A stretch of 64,000 bases of DNA, from the NCBI GenBank assembly GCA_026416515.1, contig JAOAEZ010000002.1, positions 152,573-216,572 of the forward strand, given 5' to 3'. Of this stretch, positions 56,197-64,000 are shown piece after piece. How positions within the stretch are numbered: position 1 is the first letter of the stretch; every line of letters starts with the position of its first letter. Origin of the DNA: Hydrogenophilus sp. (GTDB lineage: Bacteria; Pseudomonadota; Gammaproteobacteria; Burkholderiales; Rhodocyclaceae). The notes under the pieces were generated by a model that was not told the DNA's origin, did no database searches, and worked only from the letters and a program-made list of their open reading frames with translations. Both the position numbers and the translations under genes were made by a program.

Positions 56197-56276
56197 GGGG
56201 GATTCAGCTTGTTGGTTGAGGGAGGAGGGAGTGTACCGCATTCGGAAGGTGTTGGGGAGAAGAGAGACGCGTCGAG

Positions 56277-57347
56277 TTAGAGATGAGCGCCGAGCGCTTG
56301 GGCGCGAGCGCAGCGAGCGGCGAGTTCGGCAGGTTCGTCGGGGGTAAGAGAGGGCCAGCCGCTGAGGTGGGGTTGGAGAATCGCGGCGAGATCGGCTGCC
56401 CATTGGGGGTCGGCGTTGAGACAGGGAATGTAGGTGAAACGGGTGCCGCCAGCGGTGAGAAAGAGGTGGCGATATTCGATGGCGATTTCGTGAAGGGTTT
56501 CGAGGCAGTCGACGAGAAAACCAGGGGCAACGACGGCAATATGCTTGATCCCCTTACGGGCAAGGGCGAGTAGGGTTTGCTCGGTGGAGGGTTGTAGCCA
56601 TTTGCCCGCCCCAAAGCGCGATTGAAAGGAGAGCTGCCATCGCGCGGAAGGAAGGGAAAGAGCTTCGGCGATGAGGCGGGCGCTTTTGTGACATTCGCAG
56701 TGGTAGGGGTCGCCGGCAAGTAGGCTTTTTTGAGGCATCCCATGGAAGGTAAAGAGAAGGATTTCCGGGACCCCTTCGTGGCGAAAGGCTTCTTCGATGG
56801 TAGCAGCTACCCGCGCGATCCAGCGAGGGTGGTCGTGAAAACTGCGGAGAAAACGGATCTCCGGGAGGTCGCGCCAGCGAGAGAGTTCAGCGACCACAGC
56901 GTCAAAAACCGAAGCAGTGGTGGCGCTGCAGTATTGGGGGTAAAGCGGAACGAGGAGAAGCCGACGGAGACCGCGCGCACGCAGTTGCTGGAGGCGATTG
57001 GGGATTGCCGGCTGACCATAACGCATCGCATAGTCGATCTCAGGGGCAGGCGTGGGGAAGTGTTCGATCAGCTGCCGCGCCAGTTGAGCGGTGGTTACCG
57101 CTAGGGGAGAGCCTGCTTCGCTCCAGATCGCTGCGTATTTGGCGGCGCTTTGCCGCCCGCGCCGGGGAAGGATAAAGAGTTCGAGAAGCGGCCGCCAGAG
57201 GAGAGGAGGAAGGTCGACCACCCGAGGGTCTGTAAGAAATTGACGGAGGTAACGACGAACCGCCGCTGGGGTAGGGTGATCCGGTGTGCCAAGATTTACG
57301 AGGAGGATCGCGGTCCGTTGAGAGGTGTCGTGCCGGAAAAGGGTCAT
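56277..57347 (-). CDS. hemH: HemH, ferrochelatase
   Basis: A 356-residue enzyme inserting Fe2+ into protoporphyrin IX, the last step of haem synthesis. Motifs: [31 protein letters not shown], QTxx region [11 protein letters not shown], the catalytic histidine in [26 protein letters not shown] and [17 protein letters not shown] with the conserved glutamate. It overlaps hrcA by 4 bases, probably one operon with it. Confidence 0.95.
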   Translation of the reverse strand: MTLFRHDTSQRTAILLVNLGTPDHPTPAAVRRYLRQFLTDPRVVDLPPLLWRPLLELFILPRRGRQSAAKYAAIWSEAGSPLAVTTAQLARQLIEHFPTPAPEIDYAMRYGQPAIPNRLQQLRARGLRRLLLVPLYPQYCSATTASVFDAVVAELSRWRDLPEIRFLRSFHDHPRWIARVAATIEEAFRHEGVPEILLFTFHGMPQKSLLAGDPYHCECHKSARLIAEALSLPSARWQLSFQSRFGAGKWLQPSTEQTLLALARKGIKHIAVVAPGFLVDCLETLHEIAIEYRHLFLTAGGTRFTYIPCLNADPQWAADLAAILQPHLSGWPSLTPDEPAELAARCARAQALGAHL

Positions 57348-58408
57348 GGAGCGTTGAGCTCTTCGAGTTGACTGAACGATTGGCTAAGAATCTTGGCGGT
57401 GATGTCGACGAGGGGAATAACCCGGTCATAGGCCATGCGGGTGGGACCAATGACGCCGATCGATCCTACGATGCGCCCTTCGATCCGATAGTTGGCGGTG
57501 ACGACCGCACACGATTCGAGTTCGGAGAAGCCCGATTCGCTGCCGATGAAGATTTGAACGCCGGAGGCTTGCGCTCCCTGTTCCAACAGCCGCATGAGCG
57601 CGGTGCGTTGTTCGAAGAGTTGAAAGAGCTCGCGAAGACGAGCCATGTTGTTGGCAAAGTCGCTGACTTCAAGGAGTTGGTTCTCACCCGCAACAACACA
57701 GGGGTCTTCAGGGTCGAGAGGGGCAGTGAGTACCGCCCGCATGAGCTCCGAGATGTCATCTTTGAGCTGGGCGAGTTCGGTAGCGAGACCGTCGCGCATC
57801 TCTTCGAGGGTTTTACCAGCAAAGTGAGCGGTGAGGTAATTACTGGCTTCGATCAACTCGTTGGCGGTGAAAGGACGAGGGGCGAGAAGGAGACGATTGA
57901 GGACCTCCCCCGTTTCAGTGACGAGAATCAGCAAAACGCGTTGCCCCGAGAGCGGGACAAATTCGAGGTGCTTGAGCCGTTCAGCGTCGCGCCGCGGGGC
58001 CATGACTACCCCCGCAAAACGGGTGAGTTCGGCAAGGAGGTGAGAGGCGCGTTTGAGTAGGATTTGCGGTTGGTCGGGTTGAAGCTCAGCGCGTAGGTCA
58101 GCGATGAGCCGTTCGTCAAGGGGTTGAACAGTGAGGAGCTTGTCAAGGTAAAAACGGTAGCCCGCTGCAGTGGGCGTTCGCCCCGCTGAGGTGTGCGGGC
58201 TGGCTACAAGGCCGAGTTCTTCGAGGTCGCTCATGATGTTGCGAATGGTGGCAGCTGAGAGCGAGAGACCACTGGCACGCGAGAGGGTGCGCGAGCCGAT
58301 CGGTTGCCCTTCGGCGATGTAGCGCTCGACAAGCGTTTTGAGCAACACCCGGCTCCGTTCGTCGAGTTGCGGTTGCGGACGAGGGAGATTTTCGTTACTG
58401 CGAGCCAT
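57344..58408 (-). CDS. hrcA: HrcA, heat-shock repressor
   Basis: A 354-residue winged-helix repressor that binds CIRCE operators of groESL and dnaK operons. The N-terminal DNA-binding part reads LLKTLVERYIAEGQPIGSRTL...SAATIRNIMSDLEELGLVASPHTSAGRTPTAAGYRFYLD; a GAF-like domain follows (FVPLSGQRVLLILVTETGEVLNRLL; GPTRMAYDRVIPLVDI). ATG 58408 is preferred over TTG 58414. No CIRCE (TTAGCACTC inverted repeat) is visible in its own upstream region, so autoregulation through CIRCE is not supported here. Confidence 0.95.
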   Translation of the reverse strand: MARSNENLPRPQPQLDERSRVLLKTLVERYIAEGQPIGSRTLSRASGLSLSAATIRNIMSDLEELGLVASPHTSAGRTPTAAGYRFYLDKLLTVQPLDERLIADLRAELQPDQPQILLKRASHLLAELTRFAGVVMAPRRDAERLKHLEFVPLSGQRVLLILVTETGEVLNRLLLAPRPFTANELIEASNYLTAHFAGKTLEEMRDGLATELAQLKDDISELMRAVLTAPLDPEDPCVVAGENQLLEVSDFANNMARLRELFQLFEQRTALMRLLEQGAQASGVQIFIGSESGFSELESCAVVTANYRIEGRIVGSIGVIGPTRMAYDRVIPLVDITAKILSQSFSQLEELNAP

Positions 58409-58443
58409 GGTCAATCCCCATCAATCGGGGTGAGAATGTGATC

Positions 58444-58472
58444 TTACCACTCCCTCAATTCTCCGTTACAAT
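58444..58472 (+). promoter_or_regulatory. nadK promoter, probable leaderless start
   Basis: TTACCA (58444-58449), 17 bases, TACAAT (58467-58472). The start point would fall near 58479, only about three bases before the nadK ATG at 58482. The bases between (CTTCTCAAT) contain no ribosome binding site. On the other strand a TAAGAT overlaps the same stretch and could serve hrcA. Confidence 0.65.
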
Positions 58473-58481
58473 CTTCTCAAT

Positions 58482-59357
58482 ATGGGACGATTGTTTCGCT
58501 CCGTGGGTTTGGTGGCAAAGCTCCGTTCGGAGGAGAGGGGGGATTTTTTATTAAAGTTGGCAAAGTGGTTGGAGGAGCACGGCGTCGAGGTGGTGCTGGA
58601 GGTAGGGACAGCCCCTAAGGGGGCCGAGCGCCGCTGGACCGTGCTTCCCTTTTCCCGCTTGGGGGATGCAGTGGAGTTGGTGGTGGTGCTGGGGGGGGAT
58701 GGAACGCTGCTGCACGCTGCCCGCCATTTGGTGGAGCATGAAGTGCCGCTGGTGGGAGTCAATTTGGGGCGAGTCGGCTTTCTGACCGATATTCGCAGCA
58801 CGGAGGCAATCGAGGCGCTGGCCGCGATCCTGGACGGGGAGTTCGTGGAGGAAGAGCGGGCACTTCTTTCCGCTTCGGTGCAACGCGAGGGCGCTGTGGT
58901 GGTCGAAACAACCGCGCTCAACGATGTGGTGGTGACCCGCGGCGATTTGGGACGGATGATCGAGTTCGATCTGTGGGTGAATGGGCGCTTCGTCTACCGC
59001 CAGCGCGCTGATGGAATGATCGTTACCACGCCGACAGGTTCTACCGCTTACGCTCTTTCGGCGAATGGCCCTATTTTGCATCCCCATTTGTGCGGGATCG
59101 CGTTGGTTCCGCTTTGTCCTCATACTTTGACCGCTCGACCCATCGTGTTGGGAGCTGAGGCGACAGTGGAATTGGCTTTATTGCCCGGCCATGTGGCCGA
59201 TCTCTATTTCGATGGCCAGGGGCGAGTGGCGATTTTGCCTTCCGATCGACTGCTGGTGGGAGTGGCCGAGCGAACGGTACGCTTGCTCCATCCCCCTGAT
59301 TACGACTATTTCGCAACCCTGCGGGAAAAGTTGCATTGGAACGCCGCACCGCGCTAG
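58482..59357 (+). CDS. nadK: NAD kinase
   Basis: A 291-residue kinase making NADP from NAD. Motifs: VVVLGGDGTLLHAARHL (GGDGT), VPLVGVNLGRVGFLTDI, TTALNDVVVTRG (NE/D region) and IVTTPTGSTAYALSANGPI. Length equals E. coli NadK (292). No Shine-Dalgarno is present; the promoter lies almost on the start codon. recN follows after nine bases, so nadK-recN form a pair, as in many proteobacteria. Confidence 0.95.
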   Translation: MGRLFRSVGLVAKLRSEERGDFLLKLAKWLEEHGVEVVLEVGTAPKGAERRWTVLPFSRLGDAVELVVVLGGDGTLLHAARHLVEHEVPLVGVNLGRVGFLTDIRSTEAIEALAAILDGEFVEEERALLSASVQREGAVVVETTALNDVVVTRGDLGRMIEFDLWVNGRFVYRQRADGMIVTTPTGSTAYALSANGPILHPHLCGIALVPLCPHTLTARPIVLGAEATVELALLPGHVADLYFDGQGRVAILPSDRLLVGVAERTVRLLHPPDYDYFATLREKLHWNAAPR

Positions 59358-59366
59358 AGTGAGAGG

Positions 59367-61121
59367 ATGATCCGCCGGTTGGGAGTCCGCGATTTTGTGT
59401 TGGTGACCGAGGCCGACTTGGTGCTGGAGGAGGGGTTCGGGGCACTGACGGGCGAAACGGGAGCGGGGAAGTCGATTTTGCTGGATGCGCTGGGGTTTGC
59501 ATTCGGAGCGCGCGCCGATGGCAGTTGGGTGCGTCTAGGAGCGATGCGCGCGGAGGTAACAGTGGAGTGCGATTGGCCTACCGAACCTGAGGCGGCGGAG
59601 TTGCTTGCCGAGTGGGGGGTGGAGAGGGAGGGAGAAGAGGGAATATTGATCCGCCGAGTGGTAGAGCGGGGGGGACGCAGCCGAGGATGGATAAACGGGG
59701 TAACAGTGACTCAGGGGCAGCTGCGGGCATTGGGGGAATGGTTGTGCGATATCCATGGCCAGCACGCCCACCACGCGTTGTTGACGCCCGAGACGCAGCG
59801 ACGAGTGCTCGATCGCTTTGCCGGGGCATTGGAGGAGTACGAGGCAGTTCGAGCGGCGTGGCGCAATTGGCAGAGGGCAGAAGAAGAGCTGGCTGCCGCC
59901 GAGGGACAGGTGACCGAACGGGAAAAGGAGCGCGAACGATTGCGGTGGTGGTTAGAGGAGTGGGAGCGAGTGGCTTTTTCGGTCGCCGAGTGGCAGGAGT
60001 GGCAGATTCGCCACCGCGCGTTGGCCAACGCAGCGAACACACGGGCAGCAGCAGCTGCTGCACAGGCAGCGTTGGAGGAGGATTCGATGGGGGCGTTGGC
60101 CCAGGTGGCGACAGCAATCCGTTCATTAAGAGCAGCAGCCGCGTTCGATCCGCGCTTTTCCAAGCCGCTGGAGCTTTTGGCCTCCGCTGAGGCGGAGATG
60201 GCTGACGCTGTGGCTGCTATCCGCCGGGCGTTGACGGCGATCGAGGAGGATCCAAACGCGTTGACGATCTTGGAGGAGCGAATCGCAGCAGTTGTCGCAC
60301 TGGCTCGGAAACATCGAACGACGCCAGAGCAGTTGCCCGATTGGGCGCGGGCGTGGCAGGAGCGACTCGCAGCGTTGGAGGCGAGCGTCGATTTGGCAGG
60401 GTTGCAGACAGCAGTGGCGAAAGCGCGGTTGCACTATGAGGCGACAGCACGTCTGTTGTCCGCAAAACGCCGCGCTGGCGCCGAGCGGTTGGCAGCCGCG
60501 GTGATGGAGTTGTTACCGCAGTTGGCATTGCCCCATGGGCGGTTTGCAGTGGCGCTGATTCCTACGGCAGGGGGGAGCAGCGGAATGGAGAGCGTGCAGT
60601 TTCAGTTTGCAGCTAACCCAGGAATGGAGTTGGCACCGCTTGCCGCTGTGGCTTCCGGGGGAGAACTGGCGCGCGTGGGATTAGCAATCCAGGTGGCATC
60701 GGCTGGGGCCGAGGGAGTGCCGACGATGGTTTTCGATGAGGTGGATGTGGGGGTGGGAGGGGCTGTGGCCGCAGCGATCGGTCAATTGATGCGCCGTTTA
60801 GGGGAGGGACGCCAGGTGTTGGCGGTGACCCACCAGCCGCAGGTGGCCGCTTCGGCCCATTGGCAGTGGCGGGTGGTGAAGAGGGTGGTCGAGGAGGAGG
60901 TGCAGACGGTGGTAGAGCCACTGACGCCAGCGGAGCGGGTGGAGGAGCTGGCCCGAATGGTGGCAGGAGCGGTGGTGACCGATTCGGCACGCGCCCATGC
61001 AGAGGCGTTGTTGCGAACCGCGGCGGGGGAGGGTGAGGAGCACTCCAAGCGAGGAGGAGAGGAGAAGGCTTTGGGAAGAGGAGAGAATTACGAAGGAGAG
61101 GAGAGCGGCAGCAGACGATAG
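59367..61121 (+). CDS. recN: RecN, DNA repair SMC-like protein
   Basis: A 584-residue ABC/SMC-type ATPase active in double-strand break repair. Walker A is TGETGAGKSILLDAL, the signature VASGGELARVGLAIQ and Walker B TMVFDEVDVGVGGAVA. Coiled-coil arms rich in Glu, Arg and Ala run from about 150 to 370. The last 30 residues (GEGEEHSKRGGEEKALG...) are a charged polypurine-encoded tail absent from most orthologs. The 3' end overlaps alr by 34 bases (convergent). Confidence 0.94.
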   Translation: MIRRLGVRDFVLVTEADLVLEEGFGALTGETGAGKSILLDALGFAFGARADGSWVRLGAMRAEVTVECDWPTEPEAAELLAEWGVEREGEEGILIRRVVERGGRSRGWINGVTVTQGQLRALGEWLCDIHGQHAHHALLTPETQRRVLDRFAGALEEYEAVRAAWRNWQRAEEELAAAEGQVTEREKERERLRWWLEEWERVAFSVAEWQEWQIRHRALANAANTRAAAAAAQAALEEDSMGALAQVATAIRSLRAAAAFDPRFSKPLELLASAEAEMADAVAAIRRALTAIEEDPNALTILEERIAAVVALARKHRTTPEQLPDWARAWQERLAALEASVDLAGLQTAVAKARLHYEATARLLSAKRRAGAERLAAAVMELLPQLALPHGRFAVALIPTAGGSSGMESVQFQFAANPGMELAPLAAVASGGELARVGLAIQVASAGAEGVPTMVFDEVDVGVGGAVAAAIGQLMRRLGEGRQVLAVTHQPQVAASAHWQWRVVKRVVEEEVQTVVEPLTPAERVEELARMVAGAVVTDSARAHAEALLRTAAGEGEEHSKRGGEEKALGRGENYEGEESGSRR

Positions 61122-62242
61122 GGAACCCGTTTGAGACGGGTGAGGAGTTCGTAGGGAATAGTGCCGCTGGCAGCAGCGATTTCACTGATCGAGAGGGTAG
61201 GACCCCAGAGCTCGACTTCGGCTCCTTCCGCGATCGATGGGGGAAGGTCAGTGAGGTCGATGGTGATGAGATCCATCGAGACACGACCGATAAGGCGCGT
61301 GCGCCAGCCGCTGACGGAGACGGGGGTACCGGTAGGAGCAGTGCGAGGATAACCGTCGGCATAGCCGATCGGTACGAGACCGATGCGCATCGGTCGATCG
61401 GCGATGAAGGTGGCTCCGTAACCTACCGCTTCGCCCGCGGGTAGCGACCGACAGGAGACGATGCGACTGGTGAGACGCATCACAGGTAAGAGACCAAGAG
61501 GAGAGATGGGCTGCTGTAGGGATGGGGGGGGTGACGAGAGGGGAGAAGAGAGAGGAAAAGGAGAGATGCCAAAGAGCGCAATCCCAGGGCGCGCCCAGTC
61601 GCTGGCAGCTTCCGGCCAGGAGAGGAGCGCGGCAGAGTTGGCGATACTGGTGAGGGGAGGCTTCCAGGCGGGGGGAAGGGTGGCGAGAAGGGTGCGAAAG
61701 AGCGTGAGTTGAGCGCGCGTGTGGGGGTGATTGGGTTCGTCGGCGCAGGCGAGGTGGGTCGTCCAAATGATTTGCTCACGATGGTAGCCCAAGAGAGCAA
61801 GGCGTTCGGCGAGGGAGGAGAGGGTAGGGGCCAAAAGTCCTTCGCGGTGCATGCCGCTGTCGAGAAAGAGAAAGAGGCGCTGCGGGAGGGGCTTTCCGGC
61901 GGCAAGCCGCTCTGCAAGCCAGGCAAGTTGCGCCGGGTGGTGAATGACCGGCCAGAGACGAAAAGCGGCGATAGGGTCGTAGTCGTGAGGGGAAAAAGCG
62001 CCTTCCAGGAGCAGGATGGGGACTTCTATGCGTTCTTCGCGTAAAAGGAGCGCCTCTTCCAGAAAGGCAACTGCGAAACCGTCAACGTGCGGCGCAAGGG
62101 TACGGGCAATGGCCCGCGCGCCGTGGCCATAGGCGTCGGCTTTAATGACGGCAAATGCCCGCCCCGGCATCGCCCGAGCACGGAGCAGGCGATAGTTGGC
62201 GAGCAGCGCGTTGAGGTCGATTTCCGCGACAGTAGGGCGCAC
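61088..62242 (-). CDS. alr: Alanine racemase
   Basis: A 384-residue PLP enzyme making D-alanine for Ddl and MurF. The PLP lysine is in AFAVIKADAYGHG; the catalytic tyrosine lies in AVGYGATFIADRP; GRVSMDLITIDLTD is the C-terminal beta-domain signature. A Pro/Ser-rich insert (SPFPLSSPLSSPPPSLQQ, DNA about 61500-61565) interrupts the barrel domain. The start is GTG 62242 (MRPTVAEIDLNALLANYRLL), seven bases after the stop of the symporter gene; upstream sequence is pyrimidine-rich with no ribosome binding site. Confidence 0.94.
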   Translation of the reverse strand: MRPTVAEIDLNALLANYRLLRARAMPGRAFAVIKADAYGHGARAIARTLAPHVDGFAVAFLEEALLLREERIEVPILLLEGAFSPHDYDPIAAFRLWPVIHHPAQLAWLAERLAAGKPLPQRLFLFLDSGMHREGLLAPTLSSLAERLALLGYHREQIIWTTHLACADEPNHPHTRAQLTLFRTLLATLPPAWKPPLTSIANSAALLSWPEAASDWARPGIALFGISPFPLSSPLSSPPPSLQQPISPLGLLPVMRLTSRIVSCRSLPAGEAVGYGATFIADRPMRIGLVPIGYADGYPRTAPTGTPVSVSGWRTRLIGRVSMDLITIDLTDLPPSIAEGAEVELWGPTLSISEIAAASGTIPYELLTRLKRVPYRLLPLSSPS

Positions 62243-62249
62243 AGGAGGG

Positions 62250-63713
62250 TTAGGAGGTGACGTGATAGGTAGCGGCCGCAGCGCGATGGGTACGGCCCGG
62301 GGGATCTTTGGGGTCGGGGGGGCCGTAGAGGCTGCTGAGGATCATCGCGATCAGAGCGGCAAACATGCCGATCAGTTGCGGTTCGAGAGGGAGGGGAGGA
62401 AGAACCAACTCCCCGAAGAGCCAGACACCGAGACCAAAGATGACCGCCATGGTGGCGCCAAAGGCGGTGGCCCGCCGCCAGAAAAGCCCTAGAAAGAGAG
62501 GAACGAAGGCGCCCGCTAGAGTAACTCGATAGGCATGTTCGACCATTTTGTGGATCGATTCGTTGCTGAGAAGAGCGTAGAGGAGAACGAGGAGGGTAAA
62601 ACAGATAACCGTGACACGGGTGGCGCGCAGGAGTTGGCGGTCGGTCATCGCAGGAATGAGGCTTTTGAGGACATTTTCAGTAAAGGTGACCGAGGGGGCG
62701 AGGAGCGTGCCGCTGGCAGTACTCATGATGACCGAGAGAAGCGCACCGAAGAAGATGATCTGTAACCAGAGGGGCATGTGTTGAACGACTAAAGTGGGGA
62801 GGATCAGTTGGGGGTCCTCCGCCAGAAGCCGCTCAGTCATGGGGGGGTCGATGAGGACGGCGCTATAAGCGATATAGAGGGGGACGGCGGCAAAGAGAAG
62901 GTAGGCAACCCCCCCTAGAGTGGTTCCCCAGACCGCAGTGGTTTCCGTTCGGGAGCTGTTGACGCGTTGAAAGACGTCTTGTTGGGGGATCGAGCCGAGC
63001 GCCATCGTGAGGAGGGCAGCAAACCAGCTGAGAAGCGCCGCGGGGTCGGTGAGGTCCGGAAACCAGTCGAGTTTGCCTGCCGCATGGGCGTGGGCGATGA
63101 CCGCGCCGATACCACCAGCCATTTCGCCGGTAAAGAGGGCGACGATCAGCAACCCTACGACAATGAGAATCATTTGGACAAATGTGGTCCAGGCAACCGA
63201 CCACATCCCGCCAACGACGGTGTAGATGAGGACCGCGCCGGCGCCGAGGATGACCCCCATGGGTTGGGGGATCGCCCCTTCCGAGAGGACGTTGAAGACA
63301 ACGCCGAGGGCGGTGAATTGAGCGCCTACCCAGCCGAGATAAGAGATGACCATGCAGAGGGAAAGGACGATCTCAAGGGTGGGGTTATAGCGGCGGCGAT
63401 AGTAGTCACCGAGAGTGAGGAGATTCATCCGATAGAGAGGACGCGCGAAGATGAGACCGAAAAGAATGAGACAGAGGGCAGCCCCGAGGGGATCGGAGGC
63501 AAGACCAACCGCCCCTTCTTCGAGGAAGGTGGCGCTTATGCCGAGGACGGTTTCCGAACCAAACCAGGTGGCAAAGACCATCGCGAGGACGACGATAAAA
63601 GGGAGATTGCGACCGGCCACAATGTAGTCACGGGCGTTGCGGACGCGCCGGGCGGCGAGAAGGCCGATGCCGATCGAGGCAAGGAGATAAAAGGCCACAA
63701 AGAGGAGCAACAT
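62250..63713 (-). CDS. Sodium:solute symporter (SSS family)
   Basis: A 487-residue membrane protein with about 13 predicted helices. It begins with LLFVAFYLLASIGIGLLAARRVRNARDYIVAGRNLP, has MVFATWFGSETVLGISATF, LGDYYRRRYNP and MALGSIPQQDVFQRVNSSR, typical of the SSS (LeuT-like) family. The substrate (amino acid, organic acid, pantothenate or other) cannot be read. AAGGAG precedes the ATG. It lies directly upstream of alr on the same strand. Confidence 0.9.
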   Translation of the reverse strand: MLLLFVAFYLLASIGIGLLAARRVRNARDYIVAGRNLPFIVVLAMVFATWFGSETVLGISATFLEEGAVGLASDPLGAALCLILFGLIFARPLYRMNLLTLGDYYRRRYNPTLEIVLSLCMVISYLGWVGAQFTALGVVFNVLSEGAIPQPMGVILGAGAVLIYTVVGGMWSVAWTTFVQMILIVVGLLIVALFTGEMAGGIGAVIAHAHAAGKLDWFPDLTDPAALLSWFAALLTMALGSIPQQDVFQRVNSSRTETTAVWGTTLGGVAYLLFAAVPLYIAYSAVLIDPPMTERLLAEDPQLILPTLVVQHMPLWLQIIFFGALLSVIMSTASGTLLAPSVTFTENVLKSLIPAMTDRQLLRATRVTVICFTLLVLLYALLSNESIHKMVEHAYRVTLAGAFVPLFLGLFWRRATAFGATMAVIFGLGVWLFGELVLPPLPLEPQLIGMFAALIAMILSSLYGPPDPKDPPGRTHRAAAATYHVTS

Positions 63714-63779
63714 GCGAGGGACTCCTTTGCCGAGAAAAAGAGTGGGGACCGAAGGGGTTTAAAAAATAGCAATGGCGCG

Positions 63780-63808
63780 ATTGTACCCCCCGAGCGGAGG
63801 TTGGGGAA
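63780..63808 (-). promoter_or_regulatory. Candidate promoter of the symporter-alr unit
   Basis: On the minus strand TTCCCC (63803-63808) and TACAAT (63780-63785) have a 17-base spacer, giving a leader of about 60 bases before the symporter ATG. The -35 is weak (3 of 6). Confidence 0.4.
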
Positions 63809-63973
63809 GATAGTTTTTAAGGGAAAAAACCTAGGTGGAGAAGGAGAAGCTGCGTCTGCGGAGGTCGAGAAAAGAGGGTAGAGGGAATCGCCAGAGGAGC
63901 GCAAGGTGGCAGAGGAGCCAAAGAAGAGAGTGGCGGAAAAAAGAGAGGAGTGGAATTTTGAACAAATCTACGC

Positions 63974-63979
63974 TATAAT
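63974..63979 (+). promoter_or_regulatory. Perfect -10 box pointing out of the window
   Basis: TATAAT on the + strand; transcription would begin near 63986 and leave the window. A TTGAAC sits only 10 bases upstream (63958-63963), too close for a standard -35. The 287 bases from 63714 to the window end hold no gene I can support; they are purine-rich and contain only this and the symporter promoter. Confidence 0.5.
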
Positions 63980-64000
63980 GAGGAGCGGAGGTAGAAGAGA

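Noticed and set aside
58409-58470. CIRCE operator upstream of hrcA
   Set aside because: No TTAGCACTC-N9-GAGTGCTAA pattern or near match; only a short CCCC-ATCAATC-GGGG symmetry is present.

Overview
The window looks like a chromosomal segment of a Gram-negative proteobacterium, most likely a betaproteobacterium. It carries lipid A synthesis (lpxC), the YajC-SecD-SecF translocon accessory, TolC and FadL-type outer-membrane proteins, a type A RNase P RNA and a complete division and cell wall (dcw) cluster. The run lpxC - small membrane ORF - DUF721/DciA-like gene (opposite strand) - secA - argJ is an arrangement I associate with betaproteobacteria. High GC, very strong purine/G bias on the + strand, many GTG starts and short overlaps would fit a thermophilic Hydrogenophilus-like organism, but that genus-level guess is inference only. 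I see no insertion sequence, prophage, CRISPR array or integrase: this is core chromosome with a few accessory genes.

Layout. (1) 1-3395, +: the downstream half of a SUF iron-sulfur operon (sufD end, sufS, sufU, sufT, a Rieske ferredoxin, an A-type carrier). (2) 3509-9771, -: glnD, map, prfB (with the programmed +1 frameshift) and a GH13 alpha-glucosidase-like enzyme; divergent from it, a GH5 exo-beta-1,3-glucanase-like gene (9866-10984, +). (3) 11001-13983, -: a TolC-like protein, a rhodanese, a Pcm-type methyltransferase and yraN. (4) 13975-16460, +: rsmI, pyrC and a small lipoprotein, followed by rnpB at about 16473-16843. (5) 16979-34842, +: mraZ, rsmH, ftsL, ftsI, murE, murF, mraY, murD, ftsW, murG, murC, ddl, ftsQ, ftsA, ftsZ, lpxC and a small membrane protein, mostly with overlapping stops and starts. 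A four-copy, 10-bp-period MraZ box array precedes the cluster. (6) 34790-41762: a DciA-like gene (-), then secA, argJ, purB and an orphan TRAP substrate-binding protein (+). (7) 41770-44906, -: secF, secD, yajC; hemB is divergent (+). (8) 45935-47447, -: a HAD phosphatase and a BioC-like protein with a degenerate SAM site. (9) 47506-52436, +: tldD, a FadL/OmpP1 porin with a clear terminator, uvrC. (10) 52416-54633, -: a fructosamine-kinase-family gene and an orphan N6-adenine methylase; then tRNA-Ala(CGC) on +. (11) 54769-58408, -: argH, hemH, hrcA; 58482-61121, +: nadK, recN; 61088-63713, -: alr and a sodium:solute symporter. A perfect -10 hexamer at 63974 points rightward out of the window.

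The genes make coherent units: Fe-S assembly, nitrogen sensing and translation release, peptidoglycan precursor synthesis with septum assembly, Sec export, and haem synthesis (hemB, hemH in separate loci).

The most striking non-gene signal is compositional. The + strand stays G-rich and purine-rich even under minus-strand genes. + genes therefore use TTG/GTG-type codons and carry Glu/Arg/Gly-rich tails, while - genes use C-ending codons and carry Pro/Ser-rich inserts, including one next to a catalytic residue in the GH13 enzyme. Probable leaderless mRNAs (mraZ, nadK) and overlapping convergent and divergent genes are further points of interest. I did not find a clearly new multi-gene system.
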